Origin: Cerioporus squamosus
Lineage: Eukaryota > Basidiomycota > Agaricomycetes > Polyporales > Polyporaceae
Length of the DNA stretch: 64,000 nt
Assembly: GCA_022592435.1 (NCBI GenBank)
Contig: JABYQS010000001.1
Span: 682,001 to 746,000 of the forward strand
Reading direction: 5' to 3'
Shown: one piece after another, positions 34,872 through 48,064 of the stretch
How the letters are laid out: every line of letters begins with the position of its first letter
Position numbering within the stretch: position 1 is the first letter of the stretch
The notes under the pieces: generated by a model
Seen by the model: only the letters and a program-made list of their open reading frames with translations
Told to the model about the DNA's origin: nothing
Database searches by the model: none
Made by a program: the position numbers and the translations under genes

Positions 34872-37800
34872 ATGCCCACCTGCAGGCGCAAGCGCGTCCT
34901 CCTCACCGAGCCCTCTCCCGCCCTCCTCGACGCCCTCAAGCACGACCCGAACCGCGAGGTCTTCTACCTGGAGGAGACCGGCGAGATCTTTGAGAATTAC
35001 GAGTATGGCGCCGGCCACATCATGCCTCCCCCTCCCCCGCCTGCTGACCCGTGTGTCCTCCAGTGCCTATACCGCGCGAATGTCCTTCTATAGGATGAAA
35101 CACTTCCAATGTGAGGTCACCGGCAAGAGCGGTCTTGACTACTTCCAGGCGTTGGAGAGCGAGCGGCATGAGGCCCGTACCATGCACTCCAGGTTCCCGG
35201 ACCAGCTGAAGGCTGCCGTGCTTAAAGCCGTCCAGTGGCGTACGTTCATACTGTACTCGCGTTGTTTACGTGTCTTATTGACCGGCGTGTATCTCCCGTC
35301 CTTCCAGAGGTTATGGGTCGTCTTGACCACCTCGTGGAGGCCGTGTATGATCGCTTCAAAGACCGATACTACCCCGACGAGAGTGCGTCCCTTCTCCCCG
35401 GACATGTCTCCCTTGCAACCCTCTTAACCCACCCTTCTCTTATAGCGGTATATGTGGACCTCCAAGGAGAGAAGTATGACGCCACTTCTGCTTGTACGAG
35501 CACCCCACTCATTGCCACACCCCCAGGTACCTCGCCCGAGTTGTCTTAGTGCGCCCACCCGCACCTGCACAGAGCCCTGCTCCCGTGGCGTCCTCATCTA
35601 CCTCTTCCTCGCCCCTCTCGGATGTTCCCACAGCCATACACAAGGTCGCAGAAGACCTGAAGATCCCTGTGAAGGACTCCATTGCCATGGACGACCCCGC
35701 CAAGTACGTCTATCAGGTCCAGGTGCTTGAGGAGGAGAAGCAACCAGGCTACGCCAAGAACCACGAGAAGAACAAAGGGAAGGAGACGAGCCGCGGGCAA
35801 TACAGCGGCTCTCTCATGGATGTTCAGAGCGCCATCATGAGGTACGACCTTGTGTCCTCGTCCGAGGCTCTGCTGGCTCACGCCCCTTCCTGCCATACAA
35901 CAGTCGCGACCGCCTTGCATTCTCGAAGTCAATTCTCAGACGTTTCATCCGCGACTGTGTGGATCGCGACGCCGCTGTCGCTTCACCATGGACTGTCAAA
36001 CCTGCCATCGCGGCGCGGTATGGCGTCAGCAGTGTCATGCCGGAGGAGATCAGGAAAGGTGTCGAGACGTTGAAGAAGGGAGAGATCGACAAGCGCAAGA
36101 AGGTGTGGGAAGACAAAGAGGGTCCAGCTGCAAAGAAGCGGAGACAGATGATGGAGGAGAAAGGTGCGCTCGTCTTGGACACCCATGTCAATGAAACATG
36201 CCGTGCTGAATGTGTATGTATCACAGCTGAGAAGAAAGAGAAAGCTGTTGCACTGGCCGTCGCAGAGCAGCGCCAGCGAGAAGAGCGTGAGCGTGTCGAA
36301 AATCAGCAGAAACTGAAGGAGGAGAACGACAAGCTCGCGGAGAAGAAGAAGAAGAAGCCGGTCCGGTATCCAACTGAGGACCTTGATGTGGTATTGAACG
36401 AGAAGGACAAGCGAGCAGGAATGAAGTTGAAACGACCCGTTCCGAGCAAGCTTGCCATGCCCTTCGGAGAGGACCATGAGACGAATGCTGCGTTCTTGAT
36501 GTCATGGAACTTCCTTGTCGTCTACGGGTAAGTGTCGGCTTGCCCGCCCGCATACCGCATACGTCTTCACATGTTGACGCATCAATGATCAGGCAACCAC
36601 TACACATGTCGCCTTTCACTATGGACGACTTCGAGGGTGCACTGCGACACTCGGTGATTGAACCCCAGTGCCAACTGCTCGCTGAGATTCACGCCACGCT
36701 CATCTACAACTTGCGCACTGTGCCCTTTAACCGGCATAGTGCGATCATGTCCCTGATGCAGGACAAGGAAGAGAAGGGCGATGAAGAAGTGCTCGGTGTT
36801 ACGATTGACCAACTCACTGGTGCTATGGCCGATGTAGGAAACAACTGGGAACGTGCACCGCTGCGACATGCAGAAGGCCGAGAAGGTTGGGAGGAATCGA
36901 TGGTCGGGTGTCTGAAGGATGTCAGTGCAGTCAGATGGTCGTCTTGCATGCTCATGAATGCTGATATTTATTTCCCTTTCAGCACGCCAATCTCGAGAAC
37001 TTTCCTCGATTGCGCGAGATTCTGACGAGGCTCCTTTTCGCATCTGACTCTCCTCAAGAGCCAACCGGCTCAACAGCCCCTACACCGCATGCTTCGCCCG
37101 CACCCCTCCGGCTTACTACACCTACAGCACCAGGCCAGCTCTACCACAAGCTCTCGCCAAGAGACCGCGTTGCCATCATCTCTTTCATGGTCACCCTGGC
37201 CGTCTCGAGCAAAGCTATTCACCAACACATGGAGTGGTGCGAAGAGCAGCTCACCGCCCTGCGTAAGGAGAAGATCGAGGTCAATCGCACGAGAAAGCAA
37301 TAGTGAGTCGCATTGCTTCAAGTCCCCGTTCCCGACCGTGCTCACCAAACCCACCGCGCAGCCTCGAAGAGATGGCCGCTATCCAAGGTGAGGCGAAGAA
37401 CGAGCCGAAAGCGAACGGCAACGCCGACGAAGATGTCGCGATGCATGATTCATCTGACCTCTCGGATATCCCGGGCTCGGACGGCGAGTCTGCGCCGCGT
37501 GCCTCGACACGTCGCAGTGCCGCAAAGGAGCGCGAGGCGGCTCGCGCCAAAGCGACATCCATCAAGCAGGCTCAGGCCGAGCACCGCCGTCTCGACGAGG
37601 AGGTCAACAAGCTCGACCGAAGGCTTGAGGGCATCGAGCGCGAGTTCCGCAAGCTTCTGGGCTGCATACGTGTGAAACCACTTGGACGCGACCGCTTCTA
37701 CAACCGCGTATGGTGGTTCGACGGCATGGGCGCGGCGTCGCTCATCGGCTCGGGAGGAACGGTGCAGTACGGGACCGGCAGGATCTTCATCCAGGGCGCG

Positions 37801-38289
37801 AGCGAGTTCGATGCGGAGATTCTCCAGAGGCGCGAGGAGAACATCGATGAGAGACGGAGGATCGAGGAGGGCCCCGAGGGCATGCTTGGTGCGAACGAAT
37901 GGGCGGTGTTCAATGACCTGGAGGAGGTACGTCTTTTATCTGTTCTTTTGCTGTCACCTTTGTCGACTCGCAGACTGATCGTGATCAAACATAGGTGCAA
38001 GAGTTTGTGGCTTGGTTGAATCCGAAGGGTGTCCGCGAACTTGCGCTCAAGAACGCGTTCACGAAGTGGTGGAACCACGTCGGCCCCGGCATGCGTCGGC
38101 GCGCGGCGGTGCGTACATCTAGCGTTCCTTTGTCCATGTTGCCCGTCGCTGACGCTGTACTTGCAGGACCTCAACGCGCATGCGAAGATCCCGGAGGCCC
38201 GCCGTAGCTCACGCAAGAGCGCCGCAGCCGAGCTCCTGCGAGAACCGTACATGCAGTGGGTCAACCGCAAGGCTGTCAACGGATCCTGA
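34872..38289 (+). CDS. Itc1/Acf1-like ISWI-complex subunit (WAC, DDT and WHIM regions)
   Basis: These proteins pair with an ISWI ATPase to space nucleosomes. The N-terminus MPTCRRKRVLLTEPSPALLDAL with EVFYLEETGEIFENY and YTARMSFYRMKHFQCEVTGKSGLDYFQALESE is the WAC domain. Further exons give VMGRLDHLVEAVYDRF, YLARVVLVRPP and SRDRLAFSKSILRRFIRDCVDRD. A lysine-rich coiled region precedes FLMSWNFLVVYGQPLHMSPFTMDDFEGAL, the DDT domain. WHIM-type motifs follow: LSPRDRVAIISFMVTLAV (WHIM1) and GCIRVKPLGRDRFYNRVWWFDGMG (WHIM2/3). The end is EPYMQWVNRKAVNGS. First exons: 34872-35002, 35064-35239, 35308-35382, 35446-35473, 35527-35841; at least five more follow, with one uncertain intron near 36187-36228. 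All frames are intact. Confidence 0.9.
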
Positions 38290-38937
38290 GATCAGATTGG
38301 AAATCCCTCAATCATTGGCACATCAACGTACAGTACATTGTGTATAATCCCCTCACATATCCTTGCGCTTCCCGGTCTTGCACACTCCTGCTTTCCTCCT
38401 GTCTCCTTCCCCCTTTCGCGCGTCTTGGATCCATTGGGCTTCAGGCTTCGGAGATGAGCAGCACACAAACATATACAGATACAGGTCCCGCCGTCGCAAC
38501 ACACATACACTAATACGGATCCCGCGGACGTTCTCTCATACATTGTCTCCGCCGCATCCACGCAATGCATAGATCACATCATGTAGCTCCCTCGCACGCA
38601 ATCATAGCTGTCTCTCGCTCTGTCGCTCCTCCTTGTCAGGCTTGCGCTACTATCACAGCCTGTACCCACATCATCGCCTGCGACACATCACTCTTGTACT
38701 CACTTGCAGTTGGGGTTTCTGGGGAGCATACAACCAACGCCCAGCAAGCAGCAGAGTCTGTGCGTTCGGCTATGAAGTTAAAAGTGGTGATACAGACGTA
38801 AATAGGGCAATCAGGCAGAGTGGCTCCCAGCATGGAGAGGGTAGAGTGGGGAGTATCCTAAGAGTTGGGAGGGAGAACGGGACGAGACATTGCAGAATCT
38901 AACAGCCCAGGGACACAAGTATAACAATCATCTACGT
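38290..38937. other. Convergent intergenic region
   Basis: 650 bp between two gene ends. It has ACACAC/ATACAC-rich patches (38465-38515) and no gene signal. It should hold both 3' UTRs. Confidence 0.45.
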
Positions 38938-40425
38938 TCACTCGTTCGCTCTGGTGTCACACCGCCTTCCTGCAGGACCGACTGCGACGAGGATGCAAAT
39001 CCGCTGGTACAGGTAGCCCATCATGGGCACGTTCGCATAAGCTGCGAAGCGCGTCTTCACGCGATTCACTTGCGACAGTGGAGTGACCCAGTGCACACTT
39101 CTGCGTCTGCTCGCGAGGGGTTCAAGCGACAAGCTCTCGATAGCCGTCTGGGAGGGGTTGACGAGAAACCCGTCAAACTGGCGGCAGAGCTTCTGCCAGA
39201 TCTCCTCGTCGTGGTCGTAGTCATGCGTGTTGATCTTCGCGACACGAGGGCAGGCGACGAGGATGCGAGAAGCGTCGTCATGGCTGTCCTCGTATATGCT
39301 GTATAGCGAGGGTACAAGACAGTGCGAGATGCAGGCGGAGAGGAGTGCAGCATCTGCGCCTTTCAGGCGCTGCTTGAGGACCTCGAGCGTGTCATCGTCG
39401 TGGGTATCGAAGGTTGTGGGGAGCGAATAAGGGTGACGCAGGCCAAAGCCGAGAGTCCCGCCCTCCGGAAGGAAGGTTGGATCACTGAGCAATGATTTCA
39501 GCTTAGCCTTGACCTCGGAGACGTTCGTGCCTCGTGGTTGAATCATGTCGAGACCTGCAGTGAACCGGGACTCGACGTCACGCTCATCGACGAAGTGGAG
39601 GTTGTAGGTGATCGTGATCCGGTGTCCGGACGTGATCGCTTTGACCTCTTGCTCGACATCGTTGAGGAATGCGACATACGCAATGCGCATGGCGGGCGGG
39701 GGGATATCGGAGAGGTGCTGTGAGGCATCGAAGGCGTACTCGTGATTCTCATGCCGGAGAACGAGCGTACCGCCCTCATGGGGGGATGCAAGCACAAGTA
39801 CCAGCGACCCGAACATGGTGGCACCACGCGGGATGTCCTTGTGTGGTCTGAAGAAACTGTTCTTGCCTTATCCTAGCATCAGCGGAACTGCTGCGAGATG
39901 GAAGCGCAGGATTCGTACCATAAACATTGAGCTTGTATAGTTCGGCTCGGATGGGTTTTTTCCCATCGTTGGTGGACAACAGGCCAGTGCGTACGGCATC
40001 AAGCAGCCCGACCCTCTCGACGTCGAGGTTAAGAGAAAAGTGATCCTTGTCGAGCTTGCCTGCTATGCCGTGCGAGATGTCGAAGACGTCCTGTTGACCG
40101 TCATCGGGGTCGCACGCCTTCTCGAGGTCGTTCAGCGCGGATGGCGAAGCGTTGGCTACATCAATGCGACTGGGAGAGAGCATCACACAACTGCGGACAC
40201 AACAAGGGGCAATGAGGCTCACTGAGCGCGTTCGTCCTTTCCATAGAAGAGGACTAAGCCAGGCGATGGGAGGTCCGCCGTGCCACAGCAATAAAACAAA
40301 GATTCGCTGAGAATGGATCGGAGCAAGACAATGCGAGGATGCTGAGCAAGGGCAAGAGCCGGATTGGGGGGCAGCTGGCTTTGGTGTTGGTCGTAGTCTT
40401 CCGAATCTGAGGAGAGGTCGTACAT
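38938..40425 (-). CDS. 2-oxoglutarate/Fe(II)-dependent oxygenase, prolyl-hydroxylase-like
   Basis: Three exons (40425-40223, 40169-39919, 39866-38938) give about 460 residues in one consistent frame. The N-terminus is acidic (MYDLSSDSEDYDQH). The core reads KLNVYGKNSFFRPHKDIPRG, where His-x-Asp (HKD) would bind iron, then TLVLRHENHEYAFD. A later ITSGHRITITYNLHF supplies the second His and the Arg that binds 2-oxoglutarate. This is the double-stranded beta-helix layout of the P4H-type superfamily, expanded in basidiomycetes. The substrate is unknown: protein, nucleic acid or small molecule are all possible. The C-terminal 220 residues have no motif I recognise. Confidence 0.82.
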
Positions 40426-42137
40426 GGCGAGAGGGCGACGCTGACCTTGTCGACCGGCCACCCCTCAGATGCCTGAGCATTTATAGAACACCTCGGTGCC
40501 CTGCAAGACGGCAGCTGGGTGGCCATGTCCCACCTCCGCCGCATGTCGAGTCCCACACAGAGTCACTGTGGACGGTTTGGGCAGGGTCACTATGCGGTTC
40601 GACTTGGTTCGAGAATGGGATGCGGCCGAGGAATGACCACATATTGCTGATGATCAAAGCGACGGCGAACGAGTAGAACCACAGAACCACATTCCCGAGT
40701 AGCGTGTTGGTGCTATCTGATCGAACCGAGGTACTTTGCGGCTTACTGGGTGATTGAGGACGATAGACTACTTGAAACACGGCGCTCCGTACCGTGGCTT
40801 CCCTGCGACCACCGACGTCGGTTAGCTAGTGTCCACTGCTCTACGCGACTATGGGTCTACTCACCATATTCATGGTACCGTGTAACCCCAGGCTGGTAGG
40901 ACGTTGGGCGAAACTCAGAAAGTCGGGTACGACACGTGCCATCAGCTGTTTGTCAGTGTGGGTCCTCAGTCCGCTAATTGTGCGGTTCTTGTAACCGACC
41001 GAGGTTGCGATGTGTGTGTGTCTTTCCACAACGTCGGAACCACTTGTTGGCCGCTCCGAGTCATCCTGGCCGGATGCGTCAAGGTGTACATTTACCCGGT
41101 ATGAGGGAGATAGACGATGCACCATATGTGGCGGACGTGTGAGCCTGAGTGGTGAGTGACTGAGTGATGACTCTTCCACTGGGACGAAGGCGTCCAGTTA
41201 TGGACGCACTGAGGTTGTATAAACAACACTCATCAAGACACCTCGTCATGACATGTGGCGAAACCTTGTACAACGTGCCGGATATCTGGATGGACTCGGA
41301 GACGACCGCATCCGCTACTGACTCAACAGACGACGTCTCGCCCTGATGTTCGCGATGGGCAGAGAATCCGTTGCGCAGATCCGTGGTTAGGACGTATCAG
41401 GATCATGGAACGGCAGACATGACTCACTCAGTCATCCCTATAAGACGATGGTAACGCTGCCCTCCGTGGTATGTTCATGACGTAAGTATATTCTGCTGCC
41501 AACGGCGGAGGTGACGCGTACCTGTCGAAGTCGAAGTTAGTCGAACAGCACCAACGCACGAATGCATCAGTCCACAGAGTAGGGTCCTGATGATTACAGC
41601 TGGCGTCAAACTAATGCCCGACGTTCCGATGCGCAGTTTGAACTCCGAACGCACGAAAGAAATCGAAAATTCAGAAAATTCAACAGCCCTGCTTTGACTC
41701 CTCCGTTTCGCCTCATTCGACTTCGGGGTGCACTCATCTACGCACCAGCATAGTTTCTTGTACCTCTACTCTGGATATATCCGGGGAATGGAGGTGGCCA
41801 AGAGCAACCAAAACACCACGTCTACGGGCGCTACACGCGAGTGCGGCTGTGCGACGTCCAAGCGCCCGCAGACGTGGTCTCTTGGTCCGACATACTCGAG
41901 CTCAAACGACCTCTGAGACCAGCGTACGACCGTCAAACCTTCGTAGGGGCATGACAGTAGCGGGATTTTCGAGTTGTTCTGCCAATGCCTACGCGTGTCG
42001 CATGGTACACCAGGGTCTAGATAGTATCATAGGTACAAGGGCGAGTTTGCGCTGTGCCGAAGTCCGTGTCTCGGTCACACCAGGTCAACTTAGCATGACG
42101 AGCAGATAGCGCACGGAGCTGAGGAGACAAACGACAC
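40426..42137. other. Intergenic region upstream of the oxygenase
   Basis: 1.7 kb. A minus-strand frame at 40481-40780 contains one hydrophobic stretch (LWFYSFAVALIISNMWSF) that could be a membrane span. It lacks splice or homology support and is not called. The rest shows no gene. Confidence 0.4.
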
Positions 42138-43664
<1,527 letters not shown>

Positions 43665-43864
43665 GGGATGGAGGCTGGATGGAGGTCACCGTGCGTGCCA
43701 CAGTCGCGCGGGGCACAAGCGCGTCTCGTGCTCGCGTAGATTTTGTGGGCGCCTGTGAGATCTGCCTTGCCTCCTGCTCTCCGCCTCCTCCGAGTCTCGC
43801 GCTTTGCTTCTGGCTGTATACATCGGCGTGCTGCCTCGCAACTAGAACACCTCCAAGACTTGCA
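43665..43864. promoter_or_regulatory. Shared divergent promoter, SWD3 and eIF3k
   Basis: The 200 bp between the two start codons must hold both promoters. No TATA box was found; a C/T-rich stretch lies near 43765-43800. Confidence 0.6.
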
Positions 43865-44929
43865 ATGACCTCCGCTACGACCTGGGCTTCTCCTCCGACC
43901 CGACCCCCACTGATCGAGACGCTTGTCTCTGGTGTCGGTGCGCATCCAGGTCCTCCCGAAGTCAGGCAGCTACTGAGGCAGCTTGTACGACTTTATAGAT
44001 CGTTATAATCCCTCGAACGTCAGCATCCTTGAGGACTACCTCTACCACCAGATTAGGAGCGAGGAATATGACTGCCTCGCCAACCTTGCCATCCTAAAAT
44101 TGTGCGTACTCGTACTGTTCTCTATGCCCATGTTCCCTAGCCCTAGCCCTCTCTTCTGTTCCGTGTCGACCCTCTCCATATAGGTCCGTCGATCTACGAA
44201 GGAACTGACCTACCATCCTTCTGTTAGGTACCAATTCAACCCCGACCTGTACAATCCCGACGTCGTGATCAACATCCTCATCAAGGCCCTCACCTCCTCC
44301 CCCTTCCCCGACTTCAACCTCTGCATCTCCCTCATCGACGAGCGCCCCGCCCCGCCGCCCTCGTCCGACGAGCCCGACCCGCTCCCCCAGCTCCTCCCCC
44401 TCCTCACCCAGCTCCACGCCCTCCTCCACCAGTGCCGCTTCCCCGCGTTCTGGGCCCTCTACCGCTCCGACGCCGTCGAGTCCCTCCGCGACAACTACAC
44501 CGTCGAGTGCGTCGGCTTCGAGGATGCCGTGAGGGAGGTCGCGGTGAGGGCAGTCAAGGCTGCGTTCACGAGCATCGGGAGCGAGCGGCTGGGGACGTAT
44601 CTGGACCTCTCGGGTGAGTAACCCCTTGATGGTCTGCATACTCGGGGTCGCTGATACGAGTGCGATCGCGCAGGTGACGACCTGAAGGCATACGTTGAGA
44701 AGCTCGGCTGGACGCTGAACGCGTCCACCGGCGTTGTCAGCGTCCCGCCAAACCCCGACAACCAGATCGAGTCGACGGTCGTGCAAGAAAACATCCAGCT
44801 TTCTCGTGCGTTCCTCCCGCTCCGTCTTTGCTCCCCAGACTCATCGCTCATATATTCACCGCACCAGAGCTCACAAAAGTCATCGCGCACGCATCGCAGA
44901 CGTCACTACCTGTTGTATCCGCTGTGTAG
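43865..44929 (+). CDS. Translation initiation factor eIF3 subunit K
   Basis: eIF3k is a non-core subunit of the 43S-recruiting eIF3 complex, paired with eIF3l. The protein starts MTSATTWASPPTRPPLIETLVSGV (exon 43865-43937), then [52 protein letters not shown] and LHQCRFPAFWALYRS. It ends with the PCI/winged-helix portion (LGTYLDLSGDDLKAYVEKLGWTLN, ESTVVQENIQL). Five exons of phase-consistent GT-AG structure lead to the stop at 44929, giving roughly 250 residues, normal for the family. Frames are intact. Confidence 0.93.
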
Positions 44930-45173
44930 ACTAGACCATACGCATTTATATCACCTAGTTTCGGGATCCGTTGCTTTTCATCCCTCTTAGACTTGATCTG
45001 TGTGATGAGTGAAACAGCTGATGATATGTATGTGGGTATGCAGAATCGCGCTACAGACGGTATGCAGGTAAGTCAAGTCGTGTCTACGGTAGCTACAGAT
45101 AAAGAAGTGCATGCAAGCTCAAGTCTCCCTCCTCCGTTCCCGCTCCTCCTCTTTTGAGTGATCTCAGTCGTAC

Positions 45174-47534
45174 TCAGGGCACAGGCGCCGCGCTCTCGAA
45201 CGCACAAATCGTCCCCCACACCGCCATCGCAATACTAACCACCAACAGCACCCCGTCCCACAGCCCGCACCTGCGCAGCCCGCCCGTGAGCGCGATCTTC
45301 GCCGACACCGGGCCAATGATGCACAGCAGGAACGAGAACGTCGACCCGAGCACGGCCATGACCGACGCAAACTCGGGCACGAGGATCGACACGGCGACGG
45401 AGAGGAGCGTGAGCACTGTGCGCTCGACCGCGATGAGTATCGTCTTCACAGACTTGGACTTGGACGCCGCCGCCGCCGCCGCCGCCGCCGCGGCTGTGGA
45501 GGACGTCGGTACGGGGACGCCGTGGCCGTGGTCTCCGGGGACACCTGTCGTTTCGATGCCGAGCAGCATCTCGATAGTTATGCTCAGCTAGTAGCGTTGA
45601 GGTCAGACCCATGTTGCGTGTTTAAGCTCCGAGGTCCACATACCGGTCTCGCAGTCAAGGCGTATTTGGACCTGTCCACATGAGCCGCGGGTTAGAGTGG
45701 GCATAGCACCTTTCTCATCAATTATACGTACAGCGGCGTGATCACAAGCCCCCAAAGCGCGATGGTGTTCAGTGCCGGATGCGTGTTATACTTCATCAAG
45801 TCCTGGCTGAACTGCACAGGCTGTCAGAAGGCTGCGCGCGTAATACCATTAAGGCTTCGACCACCGACCTCATCGCTGACAGAGTTGCCAAACATAATGT
45901 AACCAGCAACCCCAAGCAAGCCGTAGATGCCAGTAGCGATCGCGAACGCCCAGTTGATCATCTCGTCGAACTGGGTCGGGTCAATCATGTCCCTCGCCAA
46001 CGTCGGAATCACAGCATGACCGGAGAACTGTGGACATGGTCAGCTTCGACATCCCAAAGCCTCTGCTGCAGCAGAAGGGAGACTGACCCCGGCCATAAAC
46101 AGACCAAACGCGATACCAAGCTCCCGGAAGTTGTCGATCCCCAGGCTGGTGTCCGCCGGGCTCCAGAGACTGCCCGGGCTGTCCGGCTTGGTGAAGCCGT
46201 CGAATAAGATAATGCCAATGATCGCCATAAGAGAGAAGATGCCCAGAATGGAGGCGTAGGAAAGGACAGAGAGCGGCATGAGCACCGCGGGTATCAGGCT
46301 GTAGACTTGCGTAAGTCTGCAGTCGTCGCGCGCGGACGAAAGACGACATACACAAGCAATCCAAGCATTTTGTATGTATCTGACGAATACGCTGGAACGA
46401 CCGCATACAGCGAGTCTGCATATAGCGTTACGAGAGCGACACTAGGCCATAGTCAGCGGCACGTAGGACAAGAAAGAAGACGAGGAGACGTACGTAACGG
46501 TGAAGAGCTCGAGCCCGAAGATCATGCTAATCATTGGCATGGAACGCGGTCCAAAGGCCTTACGTCCGATGTCCGCGTACGAACGGATATGGGGGTCCTC
46601 CAGAACTATCCTCGCGAGGATCTTCGCGCTGCATGGAAGAACGGTCAGCTTGAACGAGGTTACTCGAAGCCCACATGAGAACGCACGTGTAACAGGAGAT
46701 CACGCCGTAGCCAATTATGAGGATGGTCCCCCGATCCATCCGGCGTAGGCGAACGCAAGAGGTTCTGAGAGCATGCCGATGCCAAAGAGCACCGCGACTG
46801 CGTTCAGCAGCTGCAGCACGTAAGGTCAATCGCCATCTTGGGACGCTCCAGAACGTTGACAACACGTACCGTCTGCGCGAACGTGCTGTGCCCGGCATGG
46901 TAGTGCTTCGCCTTCAGGGACGCTTTCGAGCGCACGCTGGTTGTCGATATGCGACGGGCCAGAGCGGCATAATGAGGGGTTTGTTCCTCCGCGCTGGTAG
47001 GAGGGGGCAGTCCAAGGGACAAATGGGAGGAGGAACCCCGTTCGAGTAGGGGTGTGCGCTCTCCTGGAGCAGCACGAGGGGTGGGGAGATCATCCTCGTC
47101 TACCAAGGCGGGCAACCCGGGCCATCGCGTGTCGGTAGCCAATTGCGAGCTGAAGTCAAACCGACGGTTCTCGCTGGTGGGCGCGGGGGTCAAGTCTTCG
47201 TCCCACTGAATATGCTCCAGCAGCGCATCGTCTCCTCCGGTGCGGGCGCGGGCACGGATGGGGCGGCCGCCAACCTCGTCCTCAACATCCTCGTCCTCCT
47301 CTTCCTCTATCGCAGCTTCTGTGTCTTGTGGACCACTGAGTCCCGAGGACGAAGAGACCGAGCCCGAGACGAACTCCGAGTGGTGTGTCTGTGCGCGTCG
47401 GTCTGGGTGGCGCGCGAAAGGTAAATTTCCTCAAGGTACGGCGGGTGGGGATCGGGAAAAATACACGCACAGGCTTCGAAGGCATCTATGACACTGCTGG
47501 CGGACTGGTAGGAACTTGAGAGCAGAGAAGACAT
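45174..47534 (-). CDS. Vacuolar amino acid transporter, AVT1-like (AAAP family)
   Basis: Avt proteins move neutral amino acids across the vacuolar membrane using the proton gradient. The start at 47534 (MSSLLSSSYQSASSVIDAFE) begins a long acidic cytosolic N-terminus, as in Avt1, containing ERTPLLERGSS. The first membrane segment is LLNAVAVLFGIGMLSEPLAFAYAGWIGG. Later helices include ILIIGYGVISCY, FGLELFTVTY, LSVLSYASILGIFSLMAIIGIILF, FGLFMAGVS, INWAFAIATGIYGLLGVAGYIMFG and, at the end, VTLLSVAVSILVPEFASVMAVLGS-like segments to a stop at 45174. About nine exons. A run of about ten Ala codons sits in a loop. The G-run encoding GWIGG at 46728-46732 is one base short, breaking the frame; restoring it gives GGTILIIGY. 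Probably a homopolymer error. Confidence 0.85.
45461..45492 (-). repeat. GCC-type trinucleotide repeat encoding polyalanine
   Basis: A CGC/GCC repeat in the last exon of the transporter encodes ten to eleven Ala in a predicted loop before the final helices. It is likely length-variable. Confidence 0.8.
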
Positions 47535-48064
47535 GGCAGAGCGTGAGGGGTCGTGAGGGTCGTGAGCCTTGAGGATGGAAGAGGAGGACGGAGAGGGGGC
47601 GAGCTCGGGTAGTGCAGAATGTGCAGATAGGGAGAGGTGGTGGCGTTGATCGCTCCCCGCGGCCAAGCTGGGATTATAGATAGAGAGGCGGGGGCTGGCT
47701 GGGAAACGTCGGACACAGGGAAGGATGCAAGCTTGAAGGTCCGCGAGAGAAGATCAGGGAGGATGATGGCCGGCAGAGACCCGTCCGTTCGAGCACATTC
47801 GCCTCCGCTGCAGCTCATCTGGGCAGCGCGGCTTCTCGCATCCAGCCTGCCCACAGCGCTCTGCAGCGCGGTCTCGTGCACGGAGATGCCATCATGCACG
47901 CTGGGCGAAGATAGGAGGCTGTCTGCTGGGCAGTGGAGAGGCTGCAGACGGAGATAAGGCAGAGACAGCACTAGCAGAGACGCGTGACGTCACTGGCAGG
48001 CGTTGCTGCATTTGTGCTGCATGCGTCCAGCGCTGATCAGTCCACTCGCTCTGCACCGACGACG
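47535..48064. promoter_or_regulatory. Shared divergent promoter, transporter and steryl ester hydrolase
   Basis: 530 bp between opposite start codons. No gene is seen. CTGCAG recurs (47809, 47863, 47942), but no factor site is certain. Confidence 0.45.

Noticed and set aside
40481..40780. 99-codon minus-strand frame with a possible membrane helix
   Set aside because: No homology, no splice logic and unlikely codon context; kept only as a note in the intergenic entry.
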